NCBI RefSeq assembly: GCF_012932965.1
Contig: NZ_JABBXH010000004.1
Location: forward strand, 372,001-436,000
DNA: 64,000 nucleotides
Direction: 5' to 3'
DNA from: Thalassotalea algicola
GTDB lineage: Bacteria > Pseudomonadota > Gammaproteobacteria > Enterobacterales > Alteromonadaceae
Below are positions 22,714 through 30,731 of the stretch, piece after piece; the first letter of the stretch is position 1; each line of letters begins with the position of its first letter. Both the position numbers and the translations under genes were made by a program. The notes beneath the pieces were generated by a model. That model saw nothing but the letters and a program-made list of their open reading frames with translations. It was not told the origin of the DNA and did no database searches.

Positions 22714-24474
22714 TTACTTAGTTCCCTCTAGTTCTTTTAAAATTGGATTAAGCCATCTTTGGCGAGGCAAGCTTTTTAAAAATGTAAGAAGACTTAAGCA
22801 ACATTTATCATCCTGCTTGGCAAGTAGAACGGCTCCATAGATGCCTGTTGGTCTTTCAGTCCAATCACCAATCAACTTAAAGTTTTCAATCAAACCATCC
22901 ATGACTGACATGTATTCTTCCTTCGGAGTTGTGGTAATCGCAGTAGAGTTAACGCCACTAACCCTTACCTTTTGCTTCATTAATTCTTCTACGAGTTTTT
23001 GAGCAGCTCCCGACATTACCGCATTAACAGCGCCCATTGGAATGCTTTCTCGACTCAGGTACGCCGCCGGAGTCAAATCCATCTCAGTAAACATTGGAGG
23101 TAATTTTGACCATTTATCAATAAAAGCTAGGTCGAGTTTCCACTCTTCAGGTAACTTAATTTCGTCAAATTCGACTTCTGAATTTTCGAGATCTGCTAAT
23201 ACTTTTGGATATCCGTTTTCCTTATCAATTAATTCATAAAGCTTGTTGGTAGCCTGAGTACCTAAGCACCTCTCAAAAATCACCAGCTTAGTGATGGTTT
23301 TTTCATCTAGCTGCATTCCTCGACGGTGAGCGGTTTTCTTTCTCATCTTAACTTGATTAAGTAATCGCTTAACAATGCGAGGGTTGCCGTTAATGTTTGT
23401 GGATTCGGCTAATAGTGGAGCTAACTGTTCAGCAACTACAAATTTACTTCTGAGTTCTGAATGCTTTTCGATAGCGTGATCTTGAAGTAGCTCATCAACG
23501 GTAATTTGTGGCTGTTTCCACGACAGCCTTAATGACTCTTCAAGGGCACACCTTATCGCTTCTAACTGAGCATCGGTAACGCCGTGATCTTGGGCGGTGA
23601 GCATCATTAAATATGCCCTTATTTCAAGAACTCCGGGTCTTGGCACATGCACAGGAATTTGAATAAGCTTGTCTAAATAATCAGTTTGATGTCGTTGAGA
23701 TGCACCTTTGTGATATTCAGGTACTGCCAAGCGGATCATGTCTTCATCGGCGGCAATAACAAATGCGGTATTTGGTAAAAACAGAAATAATCTGATCGCC
23801 TCAAGTGTTGAAATGGCATTAAATGGAGAACAGCGATCTAAATTATCGACATAGACAATAAGTGGTTTATCAAACTCCTTTAGCAGATCTGAATATGCCT
23901 TTCGGAATTCTTTAATTTCTTTAGGGGGGGAGAACGATTTCTTATCTTTGATTAGACCTTTGTTTTTCTTAGCAACATCTTTAGCACCGTCCACAGCATC
24001 CTTTACATCAGCAACATCCAGTTCACCATCATCACCTCCACTGAATAATCCCATAAACTTCTGTATACCACCCATAGTTGGTATACCCGCTAATGCTGCA
24101 CCACCATCCATTAATAGCCCCATTAGTCTGATCTTATCTATTCGTCCAGCAAACTCTTTTGCTTTTGCACTTAGGTTTTTATCGTCTGCTGCTTTTTTAA
24201 CTAAAGTCGATGCGATTGTTTCTAATAGCGCAGCTTTCGCATCATCGTATCCTTGGAAAGTCCATGCATCAAAATGCACTTGGATATATTCTTGTTCATC
24301 AGTTTCCAAAGATGCTTTGGTAAGTTCAAGAATGGTAGATTTTCCTGCGCCCCAATCCCCAAAGACACCAATGCTAATAGGCATTAATTCCTTTTCAGTT
24401 ATAAGATCTTTAATCGACTCAGCCGTTTCATTAAAATTTAAGAAATCAATTTTTGATTCTTTATCAGACCACAT
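22714..24474 (-). CDS. qatA: QatA, KAP-family P-loop ATPase of the QatABCD defence system
   Basis: A 586-residue KAP NTPase. Walker A is FGDWGAGKSTIL near residue 40, and Walker B is PLIVYVDNLDRCSP near residue 210; AFVIAADEDMIR follows as in the family. A Gly-rich hydrophobic insertion (about 115-155) may touch the membrane. It is the first gene of the qat operon and starts 18 bases after the resolvase stop, with no promoter or terminator between them. Confidence 0.93.
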   Translation of the reverse strand: MWSDKESKIDFLNFNETAESIKDLITEKELMPISIGVFGDWGAGKSTILELTKASLETDEQEYIQVHFDAWTFQGYDDAKAALLETIASTLVKKAADDKNLSAKAKEFAGRIDKIRLMGLLMDGGAALAGIPTMGGIQKFMGLFSGGDDGELDVADVKDAVDGAKDVAKKNKGLIKDKKSFSPPKEIKEFRKAYSDLLKEFDKPLIVYVDNLDRCSPFNAISTLEAIRLFLFLPNTAFVIAADEDMIRLAVPEYHKGASQRHQTDYLDKLIQIPVHVPRPGVLEIRAYLMMLTAQDHGVTDAQLEAIRCALEESLRLSWKQPQITVDELLQDHAIEKHSELRSKFVVAEQLAPLLAESTNINGNPRIVKRLLNQVKMRKKTAHRRGMQLDEKTITKLVIFERCLGTQATNKLYELIDKENGYPKVLADLENSEVEFDEIKLPEEWKLDLAFIDKWSKLPPMFTEMDLTPAAYLSRESIPMGAVNAVMSGAAQKLVEELMKQKVRVSGVNSTAITTTPKEEYMSVMDGLIENFKLIGDWTERPTGIYGAVLLAKQDDKCCLSLLTFLKSLPRQRWLNPILKELEGTK

Positions 24475-24492
24475 AACATCTCCTTTTATTTA

Positions 24493-25062
24493 TTATTTCT
24501 TTTGTTCCATTCTTTCTAAAGTACGGTGAACCGTAGGTCGGCTAACAGAATATTTTTTTGCTAATGCTGAGATTGACTCACCATTTAATTTATCTTTATA
24601 TAATTCTTTCGCTTGCTTGTCTGACAGTGCAGGCAATCTGCCCATATGCTTGCCTTTAGCTTTCGCTTCTTCACGACCTTCTGCCGTTCTAGCTTTTATA
24701 AGATCCCGCTCAAGTTGAGCGAATACCCCACATAGGTTGATCATGGCGGTAGCAAACGGGTTATCATTTTTAGTATTAAGAGAACCGTCGATAATATTTA
24801 GACAAGCACCTTTCTTATGGATGCTTTCAATTGCCTCAAGAATAGATTTTAACGACCGTCCCAAACGGTCGAGGCGAGTAACAATAACTTCATCACCTTC
24901 CCTGATAAAATCGATGAGTTCCTTTAGCTTTTCTTCATTTCTAACTGAAGCACCAGACTGTTTCCCTTGGAATATTTTTTCACAGCCGTAAGCGTCCAAC
25001 TTGGACAGTTGAACATTCAAATCTTGTTCTTTAGTTGAGACTCTTGCAAAACCAACTTTCAT
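24493..25062 (-). CDS. Tn3-type serine resolvase/invertase
   Basis: Site-specific serine recombinase of 189 residues, starting MKVGFARVSTKEQDLNVQ with the catalytic Ser near residue 9. The Arg-rich active-site segment VTRLDRLGRSLKSI and a C-terminal helix-turn-helix (SISALAKKYSVSRPTVHRTL) are present. The frame is open for 31 more codons upstream, but those run through the res region. It is close to full length for Tn3-family resolvases. No transposase accompanies it. Confidence 0.93.
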   Translation of the reverse strand: MKVGFARVSTKEQDLNVQLSKLDAYGCEKIFQGKQSGASVRNEEKLKELIDFIREGDEVIVTRLDRLGRSLKSILEAIESIHKKGACLNIIDGSLNTKNDNPFATAMINLCGVFAQLERDLIKARTAEGREEAKAKGKHMGRLPALSDKQAKELYKDKLNGESISALAKKYSVSRPTVHRTLERMEQKK

Positions 25063-25063
25063 A

Positions 25064-25167
25064 TGTACGAAACCTGTACCTTTCGTACACCTTACCAAAC
25101 AAGTGAACGAAAGTCGACCAAATGAAATTCGTACATGAACGAAACTTAATACCAAAATTCGTTCACA
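25064..25167. promoter_or_regulatory. Resolvase res site with three dyad subsites
   Basis: Directly upstream of the resolvase lie three inverted repeats built on TGTACGAA or TGAACGAA. Subsite I (25064-25089) has perfect arms TGTACGAAA and TTTCGTACA with an 8-base spacer. Subsite II spans 25103-25136 (GTGAACGAA / TTCGTACAT). Subsite III spans 25135-25165 (ATGAACGAA / TTCGTTCA). Unequal subsite lengths of 26-34 bases are usual for Tn3-type res. The resolvase promoter should lie inside, so resolvase would repress itself. Confidence 0.8.
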
Positions 25168-25191
25168 TAAAAAGTGAAATAAATGACAATT

Positions 25192-25581
25192 CTAACTATC
25201 AAGTGACTTAATTATTCCGCACGCTTCAACGGTGTTTTCAGTTGTACACGAACTTGCCATTTGTTGAAGCTCAGCTTTTAGTGCTTTGAGTTCTCTCATT
25301 CGATTGTTAACTAAGGCCAATTGTTGAGCAATGAGCTTATTAACACTTGCACAGCTTTCTTCTGGCTTATTTTTCAGTTCTATAAGGCGTTTAACATCTG
25401 TTAGAGGGATATCCAAACTTCGGCAATGCTTTATAAACTCTAACTCTTTTAAAGCCCGTTCACCGTATAACCTGTAATTCCCTTCAGTACGTTCAGGAGT
25501 TGAAAGCAACCCTTCTTTCTCGTAATACCGAATTGTTTGTATCGAACACCCTGTCGTTTTTGAAAGTTCACCTATTTTCAT
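25192..25581 (-). CDS. MerR-family Pb/Cd-type regulator
   Basis: A 129-residue MerR-type activator with helix-turn-helix segment CSIQTIRYYEKEGLL. Cysteines at 77, 112 and 121 match the PbrR/CadR metal-binding set. It is divergent from the CDF gene at 25,664, and the spacer holds a typical 19-base-spaced promoter. It probably responds to Cd, Pb or Zn. Cadmium versus lead cannot be decided here. Confidence 0.85.
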   Translation of the reverse strand: MKIGELSKTTGCSIQTIRYYEKEGLLSTPERTEGNYRLYGERALKELEFIKHCRSLDIPLTDVKRLIELKNKPEESCASVNKLIAQQLALVNNRMRELKALKAELQQMASSCTTENTVEACGIIKSLDS

Positions 25582-25600
25582 AAAACTTTAGTCCTAAAGC

Positions 25601-25631
25601 TTGACTCTATAGTCACTATAGACTTTATAGT
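25601..25631 (+). promoter_or_regulatory. PbrR/CadR-type promoter and operator
   Basis: TTGACT (25601-25606) and TATAGT (25626-25631) have a 19-base spacer with dyad CTATAGT-C-ACTATAG. This is the classical arrangement for PbrR/CadR-activated promoters. It drives the CDF, transglutaminase and second CDF genes, and perhaps czcI-czcCBA. Confidence 0.9.
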
Positions 25632-25663
25632 TGAATTATTAAACAAATAACTAAGGCCGTGTA

Positions 25664-26320
25664 ATGAGTGGTTGTGGTTGCGAAGTCGAACTAAAAGATG
25701 CGAAACAAAAATATGTGCTGTATTGGTTGCTCGGTATTAATGCGGTTATGTTCTGCGTTGAGATTACTGTGGGCCTATATGCAAATTCAACGGCTTTGAT
25801 AGCAGATTCAATGGATATGCTGGCTGATGCAATTGTCTATGGTATTGCTCTGTATGCAGTAAGTCGATCTTTAAAGCATAAAGCCAATGCAGCCCTTATC
25901 AGCGGTTACTTTCAGCTTACACTTGGACTACTGATAATCTTTGACATAGTAAGAAGAATAATCGGAGCAGGTGAGCCTCACTCTTGGTTCATGATCGGCT
26001 TTGGTTTTATTGCATTAGTAGCAAACGTTATTTGTTTAGTTTTAATCAGAAAGCATAACAATGGTGAAGTGCATATGCGTGCAAGCTGGATATTTTCAGC
26101 CAACGATGTGATCGCAAACATGGGCGTAATTGCTGCTGGTGTTTTGGTGATGCTAATTGATTCACGCTGGCCTGACATTGTGATAGGTAGTGTGATTGCA
26201 ACCCTAATTTTAAGAGGGGCTTACCTGATTATTACTGATGCGAAGAAAGAGCTGAGCAACGCAGAGTTAACAAGCGAAAACAATAGCTGTAGTGGAAGTA
26301 AATCAAAATCATGTTCTTAA
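25664..26320 (+). CDS. Short CDF-family metal exporter
   Basis: Cation diffusion facilitator of 218 residues with about six transmembrane helices. The metal-site motif STALIADSMDMLADAIVYG lies in helix 2 and ANDVIANMGVI in helix 5. The usual cytoplasmic C-terminal domain is absent; a Ser/Lys/Cys tail (NNSCSGSKSKSCS) replaces it, and CGC lies near the N-terminus. It is the first gene behind the regulator's promoter. It likely moves Cd, Zn or Co out of the cytoplasm. Confidence 0.85.
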   Translation: MSGCGCEVELKDAKQKYVLYWLLGINAVMFCVEITVGLYANSTALIADSMDMLADAIVYGIALYAVSRSLKHKANAALISGYFQLTLGLLIIFDIVRRIIGAGEPHSWFMIGFGFIALVANVICLVLIRKHNNGEVHMRASWIFSANDVIANMGVIAAGVLVMLIDSRWPDIVIGSVIATLILRGAYLIITDAKKELSNAELTSENNSCSGSKSKSCS

Positions 26321-26332
26321 AGGAGATTAATA

Positions 26333-27061
26333 ATGAGTGCTAATTATTTAGAGAAAACACAAATAATAGATTTTGATGATCACTGCATCCAATCGTTAAT
26401 AGCGGAGCGAAATTGGCAAGCTTTGGATGAGTACAACAAGATTGGAGCTGCTTACACCTTTGTTAAAGATGAAATTCAGTTCGGTTACAACCGCAGCGAT
26501 GATATAGCAGCAAGTGAAGTTTTAGCTGATGGCTATGGACAGTGCAATACAAAGGGAAACTTGTTAATGGCTCTATTACGGGCGCTTGGTATTCAGTGCC
26601 GATTTCATGGCTTCACGATTGACCAACAGCTTCAGAAAGGCGCTATTCCCTCTTATGTATTTTGGCTTGCCCCTAAATACATTATCCATAGCTGGGTTGA
26701 AGTTTTCTTTAATGGTGAGTGGATCAATTTAGAAGGCTTTATTCTCGACGAAGCTTATCTAAGTTCAATTCAATCCAAATTCAGTCAAGCTAAAGATAGT
26801 TTTTGTGGTTATGGCATCGCTACTACCTGCATAAGTAACCCAGAGACTAACTGGGCAGGGAAAGATACTTATATCCAAAAAGAAGGCATACATGACGACT
26901 TTGGCCTATATGATTCACCCGATGCATTCTATGCTGAGCAGGGAACCAATCTAACGGGTATAAAACGTTGGGCGTACCAAATCTTTATCCGCCATATCAT
27001 TAATTGGAATGTACAAAGGCTTAGAGGAAAAAATGTAAACGCTGAGGCTCAACATGCATAG
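26333..27061 (+). CDS. Transglutaminase-like cysteine peptidase family protein
   Basis: A 242-residue protein with the transglutaminase core: YGQCNTKGNLLMALLRALGI (catalytic Cys), IIHSWVEVF (His) and WINLEGFILD (acidic residue). It has no signal peptide, so it should be cytoplasmic. It sits between two CDF exporter genes and overlaps the second by 8 bases, implying a shared job. The substrate is unknown; a role with a metal-stress ligand or protein is inference. Confidence 0.75.
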   Translation: MSANYLEKTQIIDFDDHCIQSLIAERNWQALDEYNKIGAAYTFVKDEIQFGYNRSDDIAASEVLADGYGQCNTKGNLLMALLRALGIQCRFHGFTIDQQLQKGAIPSYVFWLAPKYIIHSWVEVFFNGEWINLEGFILDEAYLSSIQSKFSQAKDSFCGYGIATTCISNPETNWAGKDTYIQKEGIHDDFGLYDSPDAFYAEQGTNLTGIKRWAYQIFIRHIINWNVQRLRGKNVNAEAQHA

Positions 27062-27953
27062 CCACTCTCACGGTCATAATCACTCTCACAATGATGAGGA
27101 CGCTTCGAGGCGTATTGGCTGGGCTTTTTTTCTCAACCTCACGTTTACCATCATCGAATTTATCGGAGGTTGGTTAACCAATAGTACGGCAATCATGGCA
27201 GATGCAATCCATGATTTAGGAGATAGCATTTCCATAGGCACCGCATGGGGATTAAATAAGCTTAGTAACAAACCTGCCTCTAGCCAGTTTTCATATGGTT
27301 ACAAACGCTTTTCTTTACTTGGCGCATTGATTAACGGCTTGGTATTAACTGTTGGTTCTATTTTTATACTAATTGAAGCTATACCAAGATTGGCTAACCC
27401 CGAAATGCCTCAAGTCGAAGGAATGCTCTTATTAGCTATTTTTGGCATGGTTGTTAACGGTTACGCTGCCTATAAGCTAAGTCATGGAAAGACCCTAAAT
27501 GAACGAGTTTTAAACTGGCACTTACTTGAAGACGTTTTAGGCTGGATAGCTATTTTTATCGTATCAATTGTATTGATGTTTGTTGAGTGGCCTATACTCG
27601 ACCCTATTTTATCGATTTGTTTTACTCTTTTTATTTTATTTAACGTTGTAAGAACATTAAAATCGACACTTATGCTGTTCTTGCAAGCGACACCAGATAT
27701 TGAGCTTATTAAAAGTATTAAATCGAAAATAGTGTCTAAAGCCATTGTGGGTGAAGTACATCACTTGCACATCTGGTCACTTGATGGTGAAAACAACGTT
27801 TTGACCGCTCATATTGTTTTAAACACTGAAATATCTAACGAAGAACTGAAATCGTACAAACTAGAGTTACAGCATGAGCTTAAAGAGTTTGATTTTGCTC
27901 ATACAACAATTGAGATTGAGTTTATGAACGAGCCATGTCGTGACGCAAGCTAA
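27054..27953 (+). CDS. CDF-family Zn/Cd/Co exporter, CzcD/ZitB-like
   Basis: A 299-residue CDF protein. A His-rich N-terminus (HSHSHGHNHSHND) precedes six helices with TAIMADAIHDLGDSISIG and HLLEDVLGWIAI metal-site motifs, a His-containing loop, and a cytoplasmic C-terminal domain (GEVHHLHIWSLDGENNVLTA). It imports protons and exports Zn(II), Cd(II) or Co(II) from cytoplasm to periplasm, from where CzcCBA can remove them. Confidence 0.92.
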   Translation: MHSHSHGHNHSHNDEDASRRIGWAFFLNLTFTIIEFIGGWLTNSTAIMADAIHDLGDSISIGTAWGLNKLSNKPASSQFSYGYKRFSLLGALINGLVLTVGSIFILIEAIPRLANPEMPQVEGMLLLAIFGMVVNGYAAYKLSHGKTLNERVLNWHLLEDVLGWIAIFIVSIVLMFVEWPILDPILSICFTLFILFNVVRTLKSTLMLFLQATPDIELIKSIKSKIVSKAIVGEVHHLHIWSLDGENNVLTAHIVLNTEISNEELKSYKLELQHELKEFDFAHTTIEIEFMNEPCRDAS

Positions 27954-27998
27954 TCGATAGTGTTAACATTGACATAACTAAGAGATAGTTGAAACGAA

Positions 27999-28361
27999 AT
28001 GAATATTAAACAATTTCCTGCATACATCATGATAGTGCTGATATTACTTCAGTCATTTTCTGCTGTGGCAAAAGTTGCGGATGTTCATATTGTTGATTCC
28101 GAGCATATAAAAACCGAGCATGTTCATGCTTTAGATGACCATATTTCTTCTGAACAATTAGCACATTCATCAGCAGATAATGACCAACACAACCCTGCTG
28201 ACTGTCATCATTGCGGACACTGCAATGGCTCGCATGTTCAGTTTGCTACGCATATTTACATCAGTGGAAACATAGATTTCAAATCAAGTCAGCTATTTGA
28301 TTATTTAAAAGTAGTCATTGAAGCTCCCCCTTCCAGATTACTTCGACCTCCCAAAAGTTAG
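27999..28361 (+). CDS. CzcI-like periplasmic His/Cys-rich protein
   Basis: A 120-residue secreted protein with signal peptide (YIMIVLILLQSFSAVAK). The middle is rich in His and Asp, with a DCHHCGHCNGSH cluster. The C-terminus ends PPSRLLRPPKS, a style shared by small proteins in front of czc and cop exporters. It immediately precedes czcC and probably binds or senses periplasmic metal. Confidence 0.7.
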   Translation: MNIKQFPAYIMIVLILLQSFSAVAKVADVHIVDSEHIKTEHVHALDDHISSEQLAHSSADNDQHNPADCHHCGHCNGSHVQFATHIYISGNIDFKSSQLFDYLKVVIEAPPSRLLRPPKS

Positions 28362-28431
28362 TCCTTTTATTTAATTGGCGCGTTAGGCGGTAAAGCCAAC
28401 GCTCGTTTCAAAAAAATAAACAGGACAAAAT

Positions 28432-29760
28432 ATGAATATGTCTTATTTTAAGGCTGCCGTGCTTGCTTGGAAGAAAGTAAAACGGTTGCTTATGTTGTCA
28501 TTTTTAGTGACAACCAATAACGTAGTTGCAAATGACTTATCCGTTGATTCAGTTTCATTATCAGACGCGATACAACGAACACTTGCAAACAACCCTCAGC
28601 TAACAGCTTTTGAATACAAACAAAAGCGCTTAGACGGCGAGTTAGCTACCGCAGGATTAAAACCTGAATATAACATCAGTGTTGAATTGGAAAACTTTGC
28701 AGGTACAGGCGATGTATCTGGATTCAACGACGCTGAATTAACCTTATCAATATCTTCCGTGGTGGAATTGGGAGATAAGGTAAATAGCAGAAAGTTTTAT
28801 GTTAATGCCCAACAGCAAGCTATAGCTGTTGAAAAAAGAATACAAACACTCGATATTTTGGGTGAAGTAGCAGTTCGCTATATCGATGCTTTGACCTTAC
28901 AACAAGTCATGCTTGTCAATGAAAATGCAGAAAAGCTAGCACGAGAAACCTATCAAACTGTCTCCAAAAAAGTTCGTGTTGGTTCAGCACCGTCATCAGA
29001 GCAAAAACGAGCTGAAGCTGCTCTGGCAACAGCTAGATTAAAGACACTAACCATTGCCAAGCAATTAGAGGCCAGTATTCGTAAGTTAGCTATTCTGTGG
29101 GGAGAGCAATCACCGCAATTCTCTCGTGTATCAGGCGATTTATTTGCATTTCCCAAAACAATATCGCTCGATTACATCATGGCTCAACTTTCTCAAAGTC
29201 CTCATATATTAGCTTATGCAGAGCAATCGAGAATTCAGCAAGCTCAATTACAGTCAATCAACACGCAAAGTCGCGCTAATATAACGTGGAGCGCAGGTGT
29301 AAAAAGACTTGAAGGTAGCAATGATACTGCGTTAGTTGCAGGAATTAGCGTCCCTCTATTTACGAGTGATAGAAACAGAGGCAATTATCAATCTCAAAAA
29401 GCAAAACTTGATGAAGTTGAGCAGCAAAGGAAAGCCAGTGAGCGAGCAATTTACAGCCAATTGGCGACATTATATGCGGCTCAAGAAGAGGCTCGCCTTA
29501 CAGTTGAAACCTTACAAACCAATATAATTCCACCACAAGAAAGTGCTTTGTCATTAGTTCAAAAAGCCTATTCGGACGGGCGATTTAGTTATTTGGAGCT
29601 TGTTTCAGTTCAAAAAGAGCTTATTGATATGCAATACGCGCTTATTTTTGCCGCAAGTGAGGTTCACAAACAAAGCGCCTCCATCGAGTCCTTATCAGGC
29701 ATTCCATTAATTTCTTCCGGCAATACAGAAAGCCAACTTTCAAGCTTTATTGAGAATTAA
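28432..29760 (+). CDS. czcC: CzcC, TolC-like outer-membrane factor
   Basis: The outer-membrane channel of the CzcCBA heavy-metal exporter, 442 residues. A signal segment near 18-35 is followed by two long coiled-coil/TolC repeats (LSDAIQRTLANNPQLTAFEY; ESALSLVQKAYSDGRFSYLE). It starts the czcCBA run and ends two bases before czcB. The ATG at 28432 has a long leader; MSYFKAAVLAW at the next ATG is possible. Confidence 0.9.
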   Translation: MNMSYFKAAVLAWKKVKRLLMLSFLVTTNNVVANDLSVDSVSLSDAIQRTLANNPQLTAFEYKQKRLDGELATAGLKPEYNISVELENFAGTGDVSGFNDAELTLSISSVVELGDKVNSRKFYVNAQQQAIAVEKRIQTLDILGEVAVRYIDALTLQQVMLVNENAEKLARETYQTVSKKVRVGSAPSSEQKRAEAALATARLKTLTIAKQLEASIRKLAILWGEQSPQFSRVSGDLFAFPKTISLDYIMAQLSQSPHILAYAEQSRIQQAQLQSINTQSRANITWSAGVKRLEGSNDTALVAGISVPLFTSDRNRGNYQSQKAKLDEVEQQRKASERAIYSQLATLYAAQEEARLTVETLQTNIIPPQESALSLVQKAYSDGRFSYLELVSVQKELIDMQYALIFAASEVHKQSASIESLSGIPLISSGNTESQLSSFIEN

Positions 29761-29762
29761 TC

Positions 29763-30677
29763 ATGAAAAAGAAAAAAATATTAAATTCACCAATCAGCCT
29801 TTTCAAATTAGTGCTTGTTGCTGTAATTGGTTTCACCTCCATCACGACTTCAGCCAGTGAAGAACACGAAGATGAATTTGTGTCCATGTCTGCTGAAATG
29901 GCTAAACAAAATGGCATTGAAACAGTAGCAGCAACTAGCGGTGTTATTCGTAACGAAGAAGTTGTATATGGAAAAATCGTTGCCGATCCAGCATCACTTG
30001 CACATGTTAACGCGAGATTCGATGGTGTTATTAAGGAAGTAAAAGTTAATCTCGGAGAAGAGGTTAAAAAAGGTGAAACGTTGGTCGTCATTGAATCCAA
30101 TGAAAGCTTAAATCAATATTCGATAAAAGCACCAATGTCTGGACGTATAGTCGCTAGGCAGGCAAATATTGGCGAACTTACAAATGGTGAAAACTTGCTG
30201 ACAATAGCCAACTTTGACGTGATTTGGGCACAGCTATCTGTATTTCCTACTCAGCTTAGTAAAATTAACACTAACCAGCAGGTGCTAATCCAAAGCACTG
30301 AATTTAATCAAAGTGCGCAAATTAGCTATTTAACACCATCACTAAACAACAAGCCTTATTCGTTGGCATTTGTAAAGTTAGGTAACAAAACGAATAACTG
30401 GCCGCTTGGCACTGTAATTAAAGGTGCGGTTACGACCAGTCAACACTCTGCTCCAGTTGTTGTGCCAAAAGAAGCCATTCAAGAGTTTGAAGGTAATGAT
30501 GTTGTTTTTATTAAAGAAGGCAATGAATACCACCCTAGCGCCGTAAAAACTGGCGCTTCAGACGCTATCAATATTGCTATCATCGACGGTTTGAACGTCG
30601 GCGAAAGTGTGGTTGTAAAGAACAGTTATCTGCTAGTTGCTGATCTAAAAAAATCGGAGGCTGGGCATGAACACTAA
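29763..30677 (+). CDS. czcB: CzcB, periplasmic adaptor protein
   Basis: Membrane-fusion subunit linking CzcA to CzcC, 304 residues. A signal or anchor (LFKLVLVAVIGFTSITTSAS) precedes a lipoyl-like half (ARFDGVIKEVKVNLGEEVKKG / YSIKAPMSGRIVARQANIGE). The barrel domain and SAVKTG-type end are present. It lacks the long alpha-hairpin between the lipoyl halves, so it is shorter than typical CzcB. It has a His-ending C-terminus (AGHEH). Confidence 0.9.
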   Translation: MKKKKILNSPISLFKLVLVAVIGFTSITTSASEEHEDEFVSMSAEMAKQNGIETVAATSGVIRNEEVVYGKIVADPASLAHVNARFDGVIKEVKVNLGEEVKKGETLVVIESNESLNQYSIKAPMSGRIVARQANIGELTNGENLLTIANFDVIWAQLSVFPTQLSKINTNQQVLIQSTEFNQSAQISYLTPSLNNKPYSLAFVKLGNKTNNWPLGTVIKGAVTTSQHSAPVVVPKEAIQEFEGNDVVFIKEGNEYHPSAVKTGASDAINIAIIDGLNVGESVVVKNSYLLVADLKKSEAGHEH

Positions 30678-30731
30678 ACTCCGACCTTTTTATCCACTTC
30701 ATATTGGCTTCAGTATTATCGAGGTGAAAAT

